Positions 25,001-38,500 of a stretch of DNA of 64,000 nt are shown here, piece by piece (the stretch's first letter is position 1; the number at the start of each line of letters is the position of its first letter). Below the pieces are notes generated by a model. It saw only the letters and a program-made list of their open reading frames with translations, was not told where the DNA came from and made no database searches. The position numbers and the translations under genes are program-made. The stretch comes from Myrica gale (taxonomy: Eukaryota; Streptophyta; Magnoliopsida; Fagales; Myricaceae): contig OZ005601.1 of NCBI GenBank assembly GCA_963930655.1, positions 18,468,001 through 18,532,000 on the forward strand, given 5' to 3'.

Positions 25001-28000
25001 TTCAATAACTCTTACATAAATCTATCTGCTAAATTTCGTTATCGCTAAGATATCAAATAGTTAGAAAATATAATTGCGATGATTTTGAATTTATCTTTTG
25101 TCTATATCTTTTCCACTAATCTAATTGCTTCAATTTCTTCAATGTTAAAGTATCTAATTTTAAACTAAATAATTTGGACAGATTTTCGTTTTACATTTTA
25201 GTCGATAACTCTTTCATTAATCTATTTGCTTCATTTCTTCATGATTAAGCTATCTAACTGTCTTATGATCTGTTACAATTCCACAAAATTAAGTTCTTCA
25301 TTTTCTTCAATATTATGCTATACAATTTTTAAACTAATTAATTTGAACTATTTTAATTTATATTTCGGTCCACAACTCTTGCATTAATGTTTTGACAACA
25401 TTTTATTCATCCTCAAGGTTTTTAATTTTCAAAGTGATTAATCGAAACTATTATTTATTGATATCTTGTGGTTTAACTCTTCAATTAATCCATTTGCATC
25501 ATTATATTTGACATTAAAGTGTGTTACTTTTAATCTAATTAATTTGTAGACTTTAGTTTTTATAATTTGGTCTATTGCTCTTCCTTTAATCTATTTGATT
25601 CGTTTCATCAATATTAAGTTATCTATTTTATAAACTAACTAATTTGAGGCTTTTTTCAACTATATTTTGTTCAATAACTGTTACATAAATCTATCTGCTT
25701 AATTTCGTTACCGCTAAGGTATCTAATTGTTAAATAAAGTAATTGCGATGATTTTGAATTTTGCTTTTGACTAAATCTTTTCCACTAATCTAATTGCTTC
25801 AATTTCTTCAATGTTAAAGTATCTAATTTTAAACTAAATAATTTGGATAGATTTTCCTTTACATTTTAGTCGATAAGTCTTTCGTTAATCTATTTGCTTC
25901 ATTTCTTCATGATTAAGGTATCTAACAGTCTTTTGATCTGTTACAATTTCACAAAATTAAGTTCTTCATTTTCTTCAATATTATGCTATACAATTTTTAA
26001 ACTAATTAATTTGAACTATTTTAATTTATATTTCGGTCCACAACTCTTGCATTAATGTATTTACAACATTTTAATCATCCTCAAGGTTTGTAATTTTCAA
26101 AGTGATTAATCGAAACTATTATTTATTGATATCTTGTGGTTTAACTATTCAATTAATCCATTTGCATCATTATATTTGACATTAAAGTGTGTTACTTTTA
26201 ATCTAATTAATTTGTAGACTTTAGTTTTTATAATTTGGTCTATTGCTCTTCCTTTAATCTATTTGATTCGTTTCATCAATATTAAGTTATCTATTTTATA
26301 AACTAACTAATTTGAGGCTTTTTTCAACTATATTTTGTTCAATAACTGTTACATAAATCTATCTGCTTAATTTCGTTATCGCTAAGGTATCTAATTGTTA
26401 AATAAAGCAATTGCGATGATTTTGAATTTAGCTTTTGTCTATATCTTTTCCACTAATCGAATTGCTTCAATTTCTTCAATGTTAAAGTATCTAATTTTTA
26501 ATCTAAATAATTAGGACAGATTTTCCTTTACATTTTAGTCGATAACTCTTTCATTAATTTATTTGCTTCATTTCTTCATGATTAAGGTATCTAACAGTCT
26601 TTTGATCTGTTATAATTCCACAAAATTAAGTTGTTCATTTTCTTCAATATTTCTATACAATTTTTAAACTAATTAATTTGAACTATTTTAATTTATATTT
26701 CGGTCCACAACTCCTGCATTAATGTATTTCCAACATTTTATTCATCCTCCAGGTTCCTAATTTTCAAAGTGATTAATTGGAATTTTTATTTATTGATATC
26801 TTGTGGTTTAACTCTTCAATTAATCCATTTGCATCATTATCTTTGACATTAAGGTGTTTTACTTTTAATCTAATTAATTTGGAGACTTTAGTTTTTATAG
26901 TTTGGTCTATTGCTCTTCCTTTAATCTATTTGATTCGTTTCATCAATAATAAGTCGTCTATTTTATAAACTAACTAATTTGAGGATTTTTTCAACTATAT
27001 TTTATTCAATAACTCTTACATAAATCTATCTGCTAAATTTCGTTATCGCTAAGATATCAAATAGTTAGAAAATATAATTGCGATGATTTTGAATTTATCT
27101 TTTGTTTATATCTTTTCCACTAATCTAATTGCTTCAATTTCTTCAATGTTAAAGTATCTAATTTTAAACTAAATAATTTGGACAGATTTTTGTTTTACAT
27201 TTTAGTCGATAACTCTTTCATTAATCTATTTGCTTCATTTCTTCATGATTAAGCTATCTAACTGTCTTATGATCTGTTACAATTCCACAAAATTAAGTTC
27301 TTCATTTTCTTCAATATTATGCTATACAATTTTTAAACTAATTAATTTGAACTATTTTAATTTATATTTCGGTCCACAACTCTTGCATTAATGTTTTGAC
27401 AACATTTTATTCATCCTCAAGGTTTGTAATTTTCAAAGTGATTAATCGAAACTATTATTTATTGATATCTTGTGGTTTAACTCTTCAATTAATCCATTTG
27501 CATCATTATATTTGACATTAAAGTGTGTTACTTTTAATCTAATTAATTTGTAGACTTTAGTTTTTATAATTTGGTCTATTGCTCTTCCTTTAATCTATTT
27601 GATTCGTTTCATCAATATTAAGTTATCTATTTTATAAACTAACTAATTTGAGGCTTTTTTCAACTATATTTTGTTCAATAACTGTTACATAAATCTATCT
27701 GCTTAATTTCGTTATCGCTAAGGTATCTAATTGTTAAATAAGGCAATTGCGATGATTTTGAATTTAGCTTTTGTCTATATCTTTTCCACTAATCTAATTG
27801 CTTCAATTTCTTCAATGTTAAAGTATCTAATTTTTAATCTAAATAATTAGGACAGATTTTCCTTTACATTTTAGTCGATAACTCTTTCATTAATTTATTT
27901 GCTTCATTTCTTCATGATTAAGGTATCTAACAGTCTTTTGATCTGTTATAATTCCACAAAATTAAGTTGTGCATTTTCTTCAATATTTCTATACAATTTT

Positions 28001-28883
28001 TAAACTAATTAATTTGAACTATTTTAATTTATATTTCGGTCCACAACTCTTGCATTAATGTATTTACAACATTTTAATCATCCTCAAGGTTTGTAATTTT
28101 CAAAGTGATTAATCGAAACTATTATTTATTGATATCTTGTGGTTTAACTCTTCAATTAATCCATTTGCATCATTATATTTGACATTAAAGTGTGTTACTT
28201 TTAATCTAATTAATTTGTAGACTTTAGTTTTTATAATTTGGTCTATTGCTCTTCCTTTAATCTATTTGATTCGTTTCTTCAATATTAAGTTATCAATTTT
28301 ATAAACTAAGTAATTTTAGGCTTTTTTCAACTATATTTTGTTCAATAATTGTTACATAAATCTATCTGCTTAATTTCGTTATCGCTAAGGTATCTAATTG
28401 TTAAATAAAGTAATTGCGATGATTTTGAATTTAGCTTTTGTCTATATCTTTTCCACTAATCTAATTGCTTCAATTTCTTCAATGTTAAAGTATCTAATTT
28501 TTAATCTAAATAATTAGGACAGAGTTTCCTTTACATTTTAGTCGATAACTCTTTCATTAATTTATTTGCTTCATTTTTTATGATTAAGGTATCTAACAGT
28601 CTTTTGATCTGTTATAATTCCACAAAATTAAGTTGTTCATTTTCTTCAATATTTCTATACAATTTTTAAACTAATTAATTTGAACTATTTTAATTTATAT
28701 TTCGGTCCACAACTCCTGCATTAATGTATTTCCAACATTTTATTCATCCTCCAGGTTCCTAATTTTCAAAGTGATTAATTGGAATTATTATTTATTGATA
28801 TCTTGTGGTTTAACTCTTCAATTAATCCATTTGCATCATTATCTTTGACATTAAGGTGTGTTACTTTTAATCTAATTAATTTG
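22006..28883 (+). repeat. HOR block 4: mixed r-q dimers and r-p-q trimers
   Basis: Starts: 22006, 22675 (contains the N run), 23542, 24211, 24878, 25547, 26215, 26882, 27551, 28218. The copy at 22675 is a p/q chimera (gttaccgctaagg, then gtctatatc and ttaggacag), giving r-q dimers. From 24878 the order r-p-q returns. From about 28270 subunit A changes to the tttcttcaatatt and taagtaattttagg form that is common in the left-hand family. In the monomer at 27551 the D end reads tatttctatac while E is tgtatttacaac, another class switch. Confidence 0.8.
22721..22920. other. Run of 200 N (assembly gap placeholder)
   Basis: Exactly 200 N interrupt the monomer that starts at 22675. The bases to the left end cctttaatct and those to the right begin atttgattcg. 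Joined, they give the intact junction seen in the neighbouring copies. The spacing from the anchor at 22675 to that at 23542 is 867, that is 667 plus 200. So the N run adds length without replacing any visible repeat sequence, and its true size is unknown. Confidence 0.97.
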
Positions 28884-31800
28884 GAGACTTTAGTTATTAT
28901 AGTTTGGTCTATTGCTCTTCCTTTAATCTATTTGATTCGTTTCATCAATAATAAGTTGTCTATTTTATAAACTAACTAATTTGAGGATTTTTTCAACTAT
29001 ATTTTGTTCAATAACTCTTACATAAATCTATCTGCTTAATTTCGTTACCGCTAAGGTATCTAATTGTTAAATAAAGTAATTGCGATGATTTTGAATTTAG
29101 CTTTTGTCTAAATCTTTTCCACTAATCTAATTGCTTCAATTTCTTCAATGTTAAAGTATCTAATTTTAAACTAAATAATTTGGACAGATTTTCCTTTACA
29201 TTTTAGTCCATAAGTCTTTCATTAATCTATTTGCTTCATTTCTTCATGATTAAGGTATCTAACAGTCTTTTGATCTGTTACAATTCCACAAAATTAAGTT
29301 CTTCATTTTCTTCAATATTATGCTATACAATTTTTAAACTAATTAATTTGAACTATTTTAATTTATATTTCGGTCCACAACTCTTGCATTAATGTTTTGA
29401 CAACATTTTATTCATCCTCATGGTTCCTAATTTTCAATGTGATTAATCGGAATAATTATTTATTGATATCTTGTGGTTTAACTCTTCAATTAATCCATTT
29501 GCATCCTTATCTTTGACATTAAGGTGTGTTACTTTTAATCTAATTAATTTGGAGACTAAAGTTTTTATAGTTTGGTCTATTGCTCTTCATTTAATCTATT
29601 TGATTCGTTTCTTCAATATTAAGTTATCTATTTTATAAACTAAGTAATTTTAGGCTTTTTTCAACTATATTTTGTTCAATAATTGTTACATAAATCTATC
29701 TGCTTAATTTCGTTATCGCTAAGGTATCTAATTGTTAAATAAAGTAATTGCGATGATTTTGAATTTAGCTTTTGTCTATATCTTTTCCACTAATCCAATT
29801 GCTTCAATTTCTTCAATGTTAAAGTATCTAATTTTTAATCTAAATAATTAGGACAGATTTTCCTTTACATTTTTGTCGATAACTCTTTCATTAATTTATT
29901 TGCTTCATTTCTTCATAATTAAGGTATCTAACAGTCTTTTGATCTGTTATAATTCCACAAAATTAAGTTGTTCATTTTCTTCAATATTTCTATACAATTT
30001 TTAAACTAATTAATTTGAACTATTTTAATTTATATTTCGGTCCACAACTCCTGCATTAATGTATTTCCAACATTTTATTCATCCTCCAGGTTCCTAATTT
30101 TCAAAGTGATTAATTGGAATTATTATTTATTGATATCTTGTGGTTTAACTCTTCAATTAATCCATTTGCATCATTATCTTTGACATTAAGGTGTGTTACT
30201 TTTAATCTAATTAATTTGGAGACTTTAGTTTCGTCTATTGCTCTTCCTTTAATCAATTTGATTCGTTTCATCAATATTAAGTTATCTATTTTATAAACTA
30301 ACGAATTTGAGGCTTTTTTCAACTATATTTTGTTCAATAACTGTTACATAAATCTATCTGCTTAATTTCGTTATCGCTAAGGTATCTAATTGTTAAATAA
30401 AGCAATTGCGATGATTTTGAATTTAGCTTTTGTCTATATCTTTTCCACTAATCTAATTGCTTCAATTTCTTCAATGTTAAAGTATCTAATTTTTAATCTA
30501 AATAATTTGGACAGATTTTCATTTACATTTTAGTCGATAACTCTTTCATTAATCTATTTGCTTCATTTCTTCATGATTAAGCTATCTAACTGTCTTATGA
30601 TCTGTTACAATTCCACAAAATTAAGTTCTTCATTTTCTTCAATATTATGCTATACAATTTTTAAACTAATTAATTTGAACTATTTTAATTTATATTTCGG
30701 TCTACAACTCTTGCATTAATGTTTTGACAACATTTTATTCATCCTCATGGTTCCTAATTTTCAAAGTGATTAATCGGAACAATTATTTATTGATATCTTG
30801 TGGTTTAACTCTTCAATTAATCCATTTGCATCATTATCTTTGACATTAAGGTGTGTTACTTTTAATCTAATTAATTTGGAGACTTTAGTTTTTATAGTTT
30901 GGTCTATTGCTCTTCCTTTAATCTATTTGATTCGTTTCATCAATAATAAGTTGTCTATTTTATAAACTAACTAATTTGAGGATTTTTTTCAACTATATTT
31001 TGTTCAATAACTCTTACATAAATCTATCTGCTTAATTTCGTTATCGCTAAGATATCAAATAGTTAGAAAATATAATTGCGATGATTTTGAATTTATCTTT
31101 TGTCTATATCTTTTCCACTAATCTAATTGCTTCAATTTCTTCAATGTTAAAGTATCTAATTTTAAACTAAATAATTTGGACAGATTTTCGTTTACATTTT
31201 AGTCGATAACTCTTTCATTAATCTATTTGCTTCATTTCTTCATGATTAAGCTATCTAACTGTCTTATGATCTGTTACAATTCCACAAAATTAAGTTCTTC
31301 ATTTTCTTCAATATTATGCTATACAATTTTTAAACTAATTAATTTGAACTATTTTAATTTATATTTCGGTCCACAACTCTTGCATTAATGTATTTACAAC
31401 ATTTTAATCATCCTCAAGGTTTGTAATTTTCAAAGTGATTAATCGAAACTATTATTTGTTGATATCTTGTGGTTTAACTCTTCAATTAATCCATTTGCAT
31501 CATTATATTTGACATTAAGGTGTGTTACTTTTAATCTAATTAATTTGTAGACTTTAGTTTGGTCTATTGCTCTTCCTTTAATCAATTTGATTCGTTTCAT
31601 CAATATTAAGTTATCTATTTTATAAACTAAGTAATTTTAGGCTTTTTTCAACTATATTTTGTTCAATAACTGTTACATAAATCTATCTGCTTAATTTCGT
31701 AATCGCTAAGGTATCTAATTGTTAAATAAAGCAATTGCGATGATTTTGAATTTAGCTTTTGTCTATATCTTTTCCACTAATCTAATTGCTTCAATTTCTT

Positions 31801-31929
31801 CAATGTTAAAGTATCTAATTTTAAACTAAATAATTTGGACAGATTTTCGTTTACATTTTAGTCGATAACTCTTTCATTAATCTATTTGCTTCATTTCTTC
31901 ATGATTAAGCTATCTAACTGTCTTATGAT

Positions 31930-32810
31930 CTGTTACAATTCCAAAAAATTAAGTTCTTCATTTTCTTCAATATTATGCTATACAATTTTTAAACTAATTA
32001 ATTTGAACTATTTTAATTTATATTTCGGTCCACAACTCTTTCATTAATGTTTTGACAACATTTTATTCATCCTCATGGTTCCTACTTTTCAAAGTGATTA
32101 ATCGGAACAATTATTTATTGATATCTTGTGGTTTAACTCTTCAATTAATCCATTTGCATCATTATCTTTGACATTAAGGTGTGTTACTTTTAATCTAATT
32201 AATTTGGAGACTTTAGTTTGGTCTATTGCTCTTCCTTTAATCAATTTGATTCGTTTCATCAATATTAACTTATCTATTTTATAAACTAAGTAATTTTAGG
32301 CTTTTTTCAACTATATTTTGTTCAATAACTGTTACATAAATCTATCTGCTTAATTTCGTAATCGCTAAGGTATCTAATTGTTAAATAAAGCAATTGCGAT
32401 GATTTTGAATTTAGCTTTTGTCTATATCTTTTCCACTAATCTAATTGCTTCAATTTCTTCAATGTTAAAGTATCTAATTTTTAATCTAAATAATTAGGAC
32501 AGATTTTCCTTTACATTTTAGTCGATAACTCTTTCATTAATTTATTTGCTTCATTTCTTCATGATTAAGGTATCTAACAGTCTTTTGATCTGTTATAATT
32601 CCACAAAATTAAGTTGTTCATTTTCTTCAATATTTCTATACAATTTTTAAACTAATTAATTTGAACTATTTTAATTTATATTTCGGTCCACAACTCCTGC
32701 ATTAATGTATTTCCAACATTTTATTCATCCTCCAGGTTCCTAATTTTCAAAGTGATTAATTGGAATTATTATTTATTGATATCTTGTTGTTTAACTCTTC
32801 AATTAATCCA
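31930..32810 (+). repeat. Source or copy of a 1994-bp-offset duplication
   Basis: This stretch and 33924-34804 share rare variants at a constant 1994-bp offset: ccaaaaaatt at 31941 and 33935, and cctacttttc at 32081 and 34075. The monomer starts 32207 and 34201 are also 1994 apart, and both carry the 9-bp deletion. A few differences are visible, for example ctttcattaatg against cttgcattaatg and cttgttgttt against cttgtggttt. Ends are approximate. Confidence 0.75.
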
Positions 32811-33923
32811 TTTGCATCATTATCTTTGACATTAAGGTGTGTTACTTTTAATCTAATTAATTTGGAGACTTTAGTTTTTATAGTTTGGTCTATTGCTCTT
32901 CCTTTAATCTATTTGATTCGTTTCATCAATTATAAGTTGTCTATTTTATAAACTAACTAATTTGAGGATTTTTTCAACTATATTTTGTTCAATAAGTCTT
33001 ACATAAATCTATCTGCTTAATTTCGTTATCGCTAAGATATCAAATACTTAGAAAATATAATTGCGATGATTTTGAATTTATCTTTTGTCTATATCTTTTC
33101 CACTAATCTAATTGCTTCAATTTCTTCAATTTTAAAGTATCTAATTTTAAACTAAATAATTTGGACAGATTTTCGTTTACATTTTAGTCGATAAGTCTTT
33201 CATTAATCTATTTGCTTCATTTCTTCATGATTAAGCTATCTAACTGTCTTATGATCTGTTACAATTCCACAAAATTAAGTTCTTCATTTTCTTCAATATT
33301 ATGCTATACAATTTTTAAACTAATTAATTTGAACTATTTTAATTTATATTTCGGTCCACAACTCTTGCATTAATGTATTTACAACATTTTAATCATCCTC
33401 AAGGTTTGTAATTTTCAAAGTGATTAATCAAAACTATTATTTGTTGATATCTTGTGGTTTAACTCTTCAATTAATCCATTTGCATCATTATATTTGACAT
33501 TAAGGTGTGTTACTTTTAATCTAATTAATTTGTAGACTTTAGTTTTTATAATTTGGTCTATTGCTCTTCCTTTAATCTATTTGATTCGTTTCATCAATAT
33601 TAAGTTATCTATTTTATAAACTAACTAATTTGAGGCTTTTTTCAACTATATTTTGTTCAATAACTGTTACACAAATCTATCTGCTTAATTTCGTTACCGC
33701 TAAGGTATCTAATTATTAAATAAAGTAATTGCGATGATTTTGAATTTAGCTTTTGTCTAAATCTTTTCCACTAATCTAATTGCTTCAATTTCTTCAATGT
33801 TAAAGTATCTAATTTTAAACTAAATAATTTGGACAGATTTTCCTTTACACTTTTGTCGATAAGTCTTTCATTAATCTATTTGCTTCATTTCTTCATGATT
33901 AAGCTATCTAACTGTCTTATGAT

Positions 33924-34804
33924 CTGTTACAATTCCAAAAAATTAAGTTCTTCATTTTCTTCAATATTATGCTATACAATTTTTAAACTAATTAATTTGA
34001 ACTATTTTAATTTATATTTCGGTCCACAACTCTTGCATTAATGTTTTGACAACATTTTATTCATCCTCATGGTTCCTACTTTTCAAAGTGATTAATCGGA
34101 ACAATTATTTATTGATATCTTGTGGTTTAACTCTTCAATTAATCCATTTGCATCATTATCTTTGACATTAAGGTGTGTTACTTTTAATCTAATTAATTTG
34201 GAGACTTTAGTTTGGTCTATTGCTCTTCCTTTAATCAATTTGATTCGTTTCATCAATATTAAGTTATCTATTTTATAAACTAAGTAATTTTAGGCTTTTT
34301 TCAACTATATTTTGTTCAATAACTGTTACATAAATCTATCTGCTTAATTTCGTAATCGCTAAGGTATCTAATTGTTAAATAAAGCAATTGCGATGATTTT
34401 GAATTTAGCTTTTGTCTATATCTTTTCCACTAATCTAATTGCTTCAATTTCTTCAATGTTAAAGTATCTAATTTTTAATCTAAATAATTAGGACAGATTT
34501 TCCTTTACATTTTAGTCGATAACTCTTTCATTAATTTATTTGCTTCATTTCTTCATGATTAAGGTATCTAACAGTCTTTTGATCTGTTATAATTCCACAA
34601 AATTAAGTTGTTCATTTTCTTCAATATTTCTATACAATTTTTAAACTAATTAATTTGAACTATTTTAATTTATATTTCGGTCCACAACTCCTGCATTAAT
34701 GTATTTCCAACATTTTATTCATCCTCCAGGTTCCTAATTTTCAAAGTGATTAATTGGAATTATTATTTATTGATATCTTGTGGTTTAACTCTTCAATTAA
34801 TCCA
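33924..34804 (+). repeat. Second copy of the 1994-bp-offset duplication
   Basis: Partner of 31930-32810. To its left the monomer at 33533 is type p (gttaccgctaagg, gtctaaatc), then changes in D1 to aagctatctaactg, which marks the left join near 33890-33910. To its right the copies part at tatatttgac against tatctttgac, near 34816. Confidence 0.72.
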
Positions 34805-35524
34805 TTTGCATCATTATATTTGACATTAAGGTGTGTTACTTTTAATCTAATTAATTTGTAGACTTTAGTTTTTATAGTTTGGTCTATTGCTCTTCATTTA
34901 ATCTATTTGATTCGTTTCTTCAATATTAAGTTATCTATTTTATAAACTAAGTAATTTTAGGCTTTTTTCAACTATATTTTGTTCAATAACTGTTACATAA
35001 ATCTATCTGCTTAATTTCGTAATCGCTAAGGTATCTAATTGTTAAATAAAGCAATTGCGATGATTTTGAATTTAGCTTTTGTCTATATCTTTTCCACTAA
35101 TCTAATTGCTTCAATTTCTTCAATGTTAAAGTATCTAATTTTAAACTAAATAATTTGGACAGATTTTCGTTTACATTTTAGTCGATAACTCTTTCATTAA
35201 TCTATTTGCTTCATTTCTTCATGATTAAGCTATCTAACTGTCTTATGATCTGTTACAATTCCACAAAATTAAGTTCTTCATTTTCTTCAATATTTCTATA
35301 CAATTTTTAAACTAATTAATTTGAACTATTTTAATTTATATTTCGGTCCACAACTCCTGCATTAATGTATTTCCAACATTTTATTCATCCTCCAGGTTCC
35401 TAATTTTCAAAGTGATTAATTGGAATTATTATTTATTGATATCTTGTGGTTTAACTCTTCAATTAATCCATTTGCATCATTATATTTGACATTAAGGTGT
35501 GTTACTTTTAATCTAATTATTTTG

Positions 35525-38500
35525 TAGACTTTAGTTTTTATAGTTTGGTCTATTGCTCTTCATTTAATCTATTTGATTCGTTTCTTCAATATTAAGTTAT
35601 CTATTTTATAAACTAAGTAATTTTAGGCTTTTTTCAACTATATTTTGTTCAATAACAGTTACATAAATCTATCTGCTTAATTTCGTTACCGCTAAGGTAT
35701 CTAATTGTTAAATAAAGTAATTGCGATGATTTTGAATTTAGCTTTTGTCTATATCTTTTCCACTAATCTAATTGCTTCAATTTCTTCAATGTTAAAGTAT
35801 CTAATTTTAAACTAAATAATTTGGACAGATTTTCCTTTACATTTTAGTCGATAAGTCTTTCATTAATCTATTTGATTCATTTCTTCATGATTAAGGTATC
35901 TAACAGTCTTTTGATCTGTTACAATTCCACAAAATTAAGTTCTTCATTTTCTTCAATATTATGCTATACAATTTTTAAATTAATTAATTTGAACAATTTT
36001 AATTTATATTTCGGTCCTCAACTTTTGCATTAATGTTTTGACAACATTTTATTCATCCTCATGGTTCCTAATTTTCAAAGTGATTAATCGGAATAATTAT
36101 TTATTGATATCTTGTGGTTTAACTCTTCAATTAATCAATTTGCATCATTATCTTTGACATTAAGGTGTGTTACTTTTAATCTAATTAATTTGGAGACTTT
36201 AGTTTTTATAGTTTGGTCTATTGCTCTTCCTTTAATCTATTTGATTCGTTTCATCAATAATAAGTTGTCTATTTTATAAACTAACTAATTTGAGGATTTT
36301 TTTCAACTATATTTTGTTCAATAACTCTTACATAAATCTATCTGCTTAATTTCGTTATCGCTAAGATATCAAATAGTTAGAAAATATAATTGCTATGATT
36401 TTGAATTTATCTTTTGTCTATATCTTTTCCACTAATCTAATTGCATCAATTTCTTCAATGTTAAATTATCTAATTTTTAATCTAAATAATTAGGACAGAT
36501 TTTCCTTTACATTTTCGTCGATAACTCTTTCATTAATTTATTTGCTTCATTTCTTCATGATTAAGGTATCTAACAGTCTTTTGATCTGTTATAATTCCAC
36601 AAAATTAAGTTGTTCATTTTCTTCAATATTTCTATACAATTTTTAAACTAATTAATTTGAAATATTTTAATTTATATTTCGGTCCACAACTCCTGCATTA
36701 ATGTATTTCCAACATTTTATTCATCCTCCGGGTTCCTAATTTTCAAAGTGATTAATTGGAATTATTATTTATAGATATCTTGTGGTTTAACTCTTCAATT
36801 AATCCATTTGCATCATTATATTTGACATTAAGGTGTGTTACTTTTAATCTAATTAATTTGTAGACTTTAGTTTTTATAATTTGGTCTATTGCTCTTCCTT
36901 TAATCTATTTGATTTGTTTCATCAATAATAAGTTGTCTATTTTATAAACTAACTAATTTGAGGATTTTTTCAACTATATTTTGTTCAATAACTCTTACAT
37001 AAATCTATCTGCTTAATTTCGTTATCGCTAAGATATCAAATAGTTAGAAAATATAATTGCTATGATTTTGAATTTATCTTTTGTCTATATCTTTTCCACT
37101 AATCTAATTGCTTCAATTTCTTCAATGTTAAAGTATCTAATTTTAAACTAAATAATTTGGACAGATTTTCGTTTACATTTTAGTCGATAACTCTTTCATT
37201 AATCTATTTGCTTCATTTCTTCATGATTAAGCTATCTAACTGTCTTATGATCTGTTACAATTCCACAAAATTAAGTTCTTCATTTTCTTCAATATTATGC
37301 TATACAATTTTTAAACTAATTAATTTGAACTATTTTAATTTATATTTCGGTCCACAACTCTTGCATTAATGTATTTACAACATTTTAATCATCCTCAAGG
37401 TTTGTAATTTTCATAGTGATTAATCGAAACTATTATTTATTGATATCTTGTGGTATAACTCTTCAATTAATCCATTTGCATCATTATATTTGACATTAAG
37501 GTGTGTTACTTTTAATCTAATTAATTTGTAGACTTTAGTTTTTATAATTTGGTCTATTGCTCTTCCTTTAATCTATTTGATTCGTTTCATCAATATTAAG
37601 TTATCTATTTTATAAACTAACTAATTTGAGGCTTTTTTCAACTATATTTTGTTCAATAACTGTTACATAAATCTATCTGCTTAATTTCGTTACCGCTAAG
37701 GTATCTAATTGTTAAATAAAGTAATTGCGATGATTTTGAATTTAGCTTTTGTCTAAATCTTTTCCACTAATCTAATTGCTTCAATTTCTTCAATGTTAAA
37801 GTGTCTAATTTTAAACTAAATAATTTGGACAGATTTTCCTTTACATTTTAGTCGATAAGTCTTTCATTAATCTATTTGCTTCATTTCTTCATGATTAAGG
37901 TATCTAACAGTCTTTTGATCTGTTATAATTCCACAAAATTAAGTTGTTCATTTTCTTCAATATTTCTATACAATTTTTAAACTAATTAATTTGAACTATT
38001 TTAATTTATATTTCGGTCCACAACTCCTGCATTAATGTATTTCCAACATTTTATTCATCCTCCGGGTTCCTAATTTTCAAAGTGATTAATTGGAATTATT
38101 ATTTATTGATATCTTGTGGTTTAACTCTTCAATTAATCCATTTGCATCATTATCTTTGACATTAAGGTGTGTTACTTTTAATCTAATTAATTTGGAGACT
38201 TTATTTTTTATAGTTTGGTCTATTGCACTTCCTTTAATCTATTTGATTCGTTTCTTCAATATTAAGTTATCTATTTTATAAACTAACTAATTTGAGGCTT
38301 TTTGAACTATATTTTGTTCAATAACTGTGACATAAAGCTATCTGCTTAATTTCGTTATCGCTAAGGTATCAAGTAGTTAAACAATGTAATTGGGATGATT
38401 TTGAATTTATCTTTTGTCTATATCTTTTCCACTAATCTAATTGCTTCAATTTCTTCAATGTTAAAGTATCTAATTTTAAACTAAATAATTTGGACAGATT

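Larger units (their letters stand above)
28884..35524 (+). repeat. HOR block 5: irregular mosaic monomers
   Basis: Starts: 28884, 29552, 30219, 30879, 31548, 32207, 32865, 33533, 34201, 34859; lengths 668, 667, 660, 669, 659, 658, 668, 668, 658, 666. No constant period holds. Left-family monomers reappear: the one at 30219 has the 9-bp deletion, actaacgaattt, tgttttgacaac and cctcatgg. Four copies share cgtaatcgctaagg (near 31698, 32358, 34353, 35018). A frame of 70 codons at 33829-34041 opens at TTG and is a by-product of a class switch, not a gene. Confidence 0.82.

Noticed and set aside
33829-34041. 70-codon frame, with a relative at 63647-63859
   Set aside because: TTG start, spans C to D2 of ordinary monomers, opened by single-base changes that remove stops.
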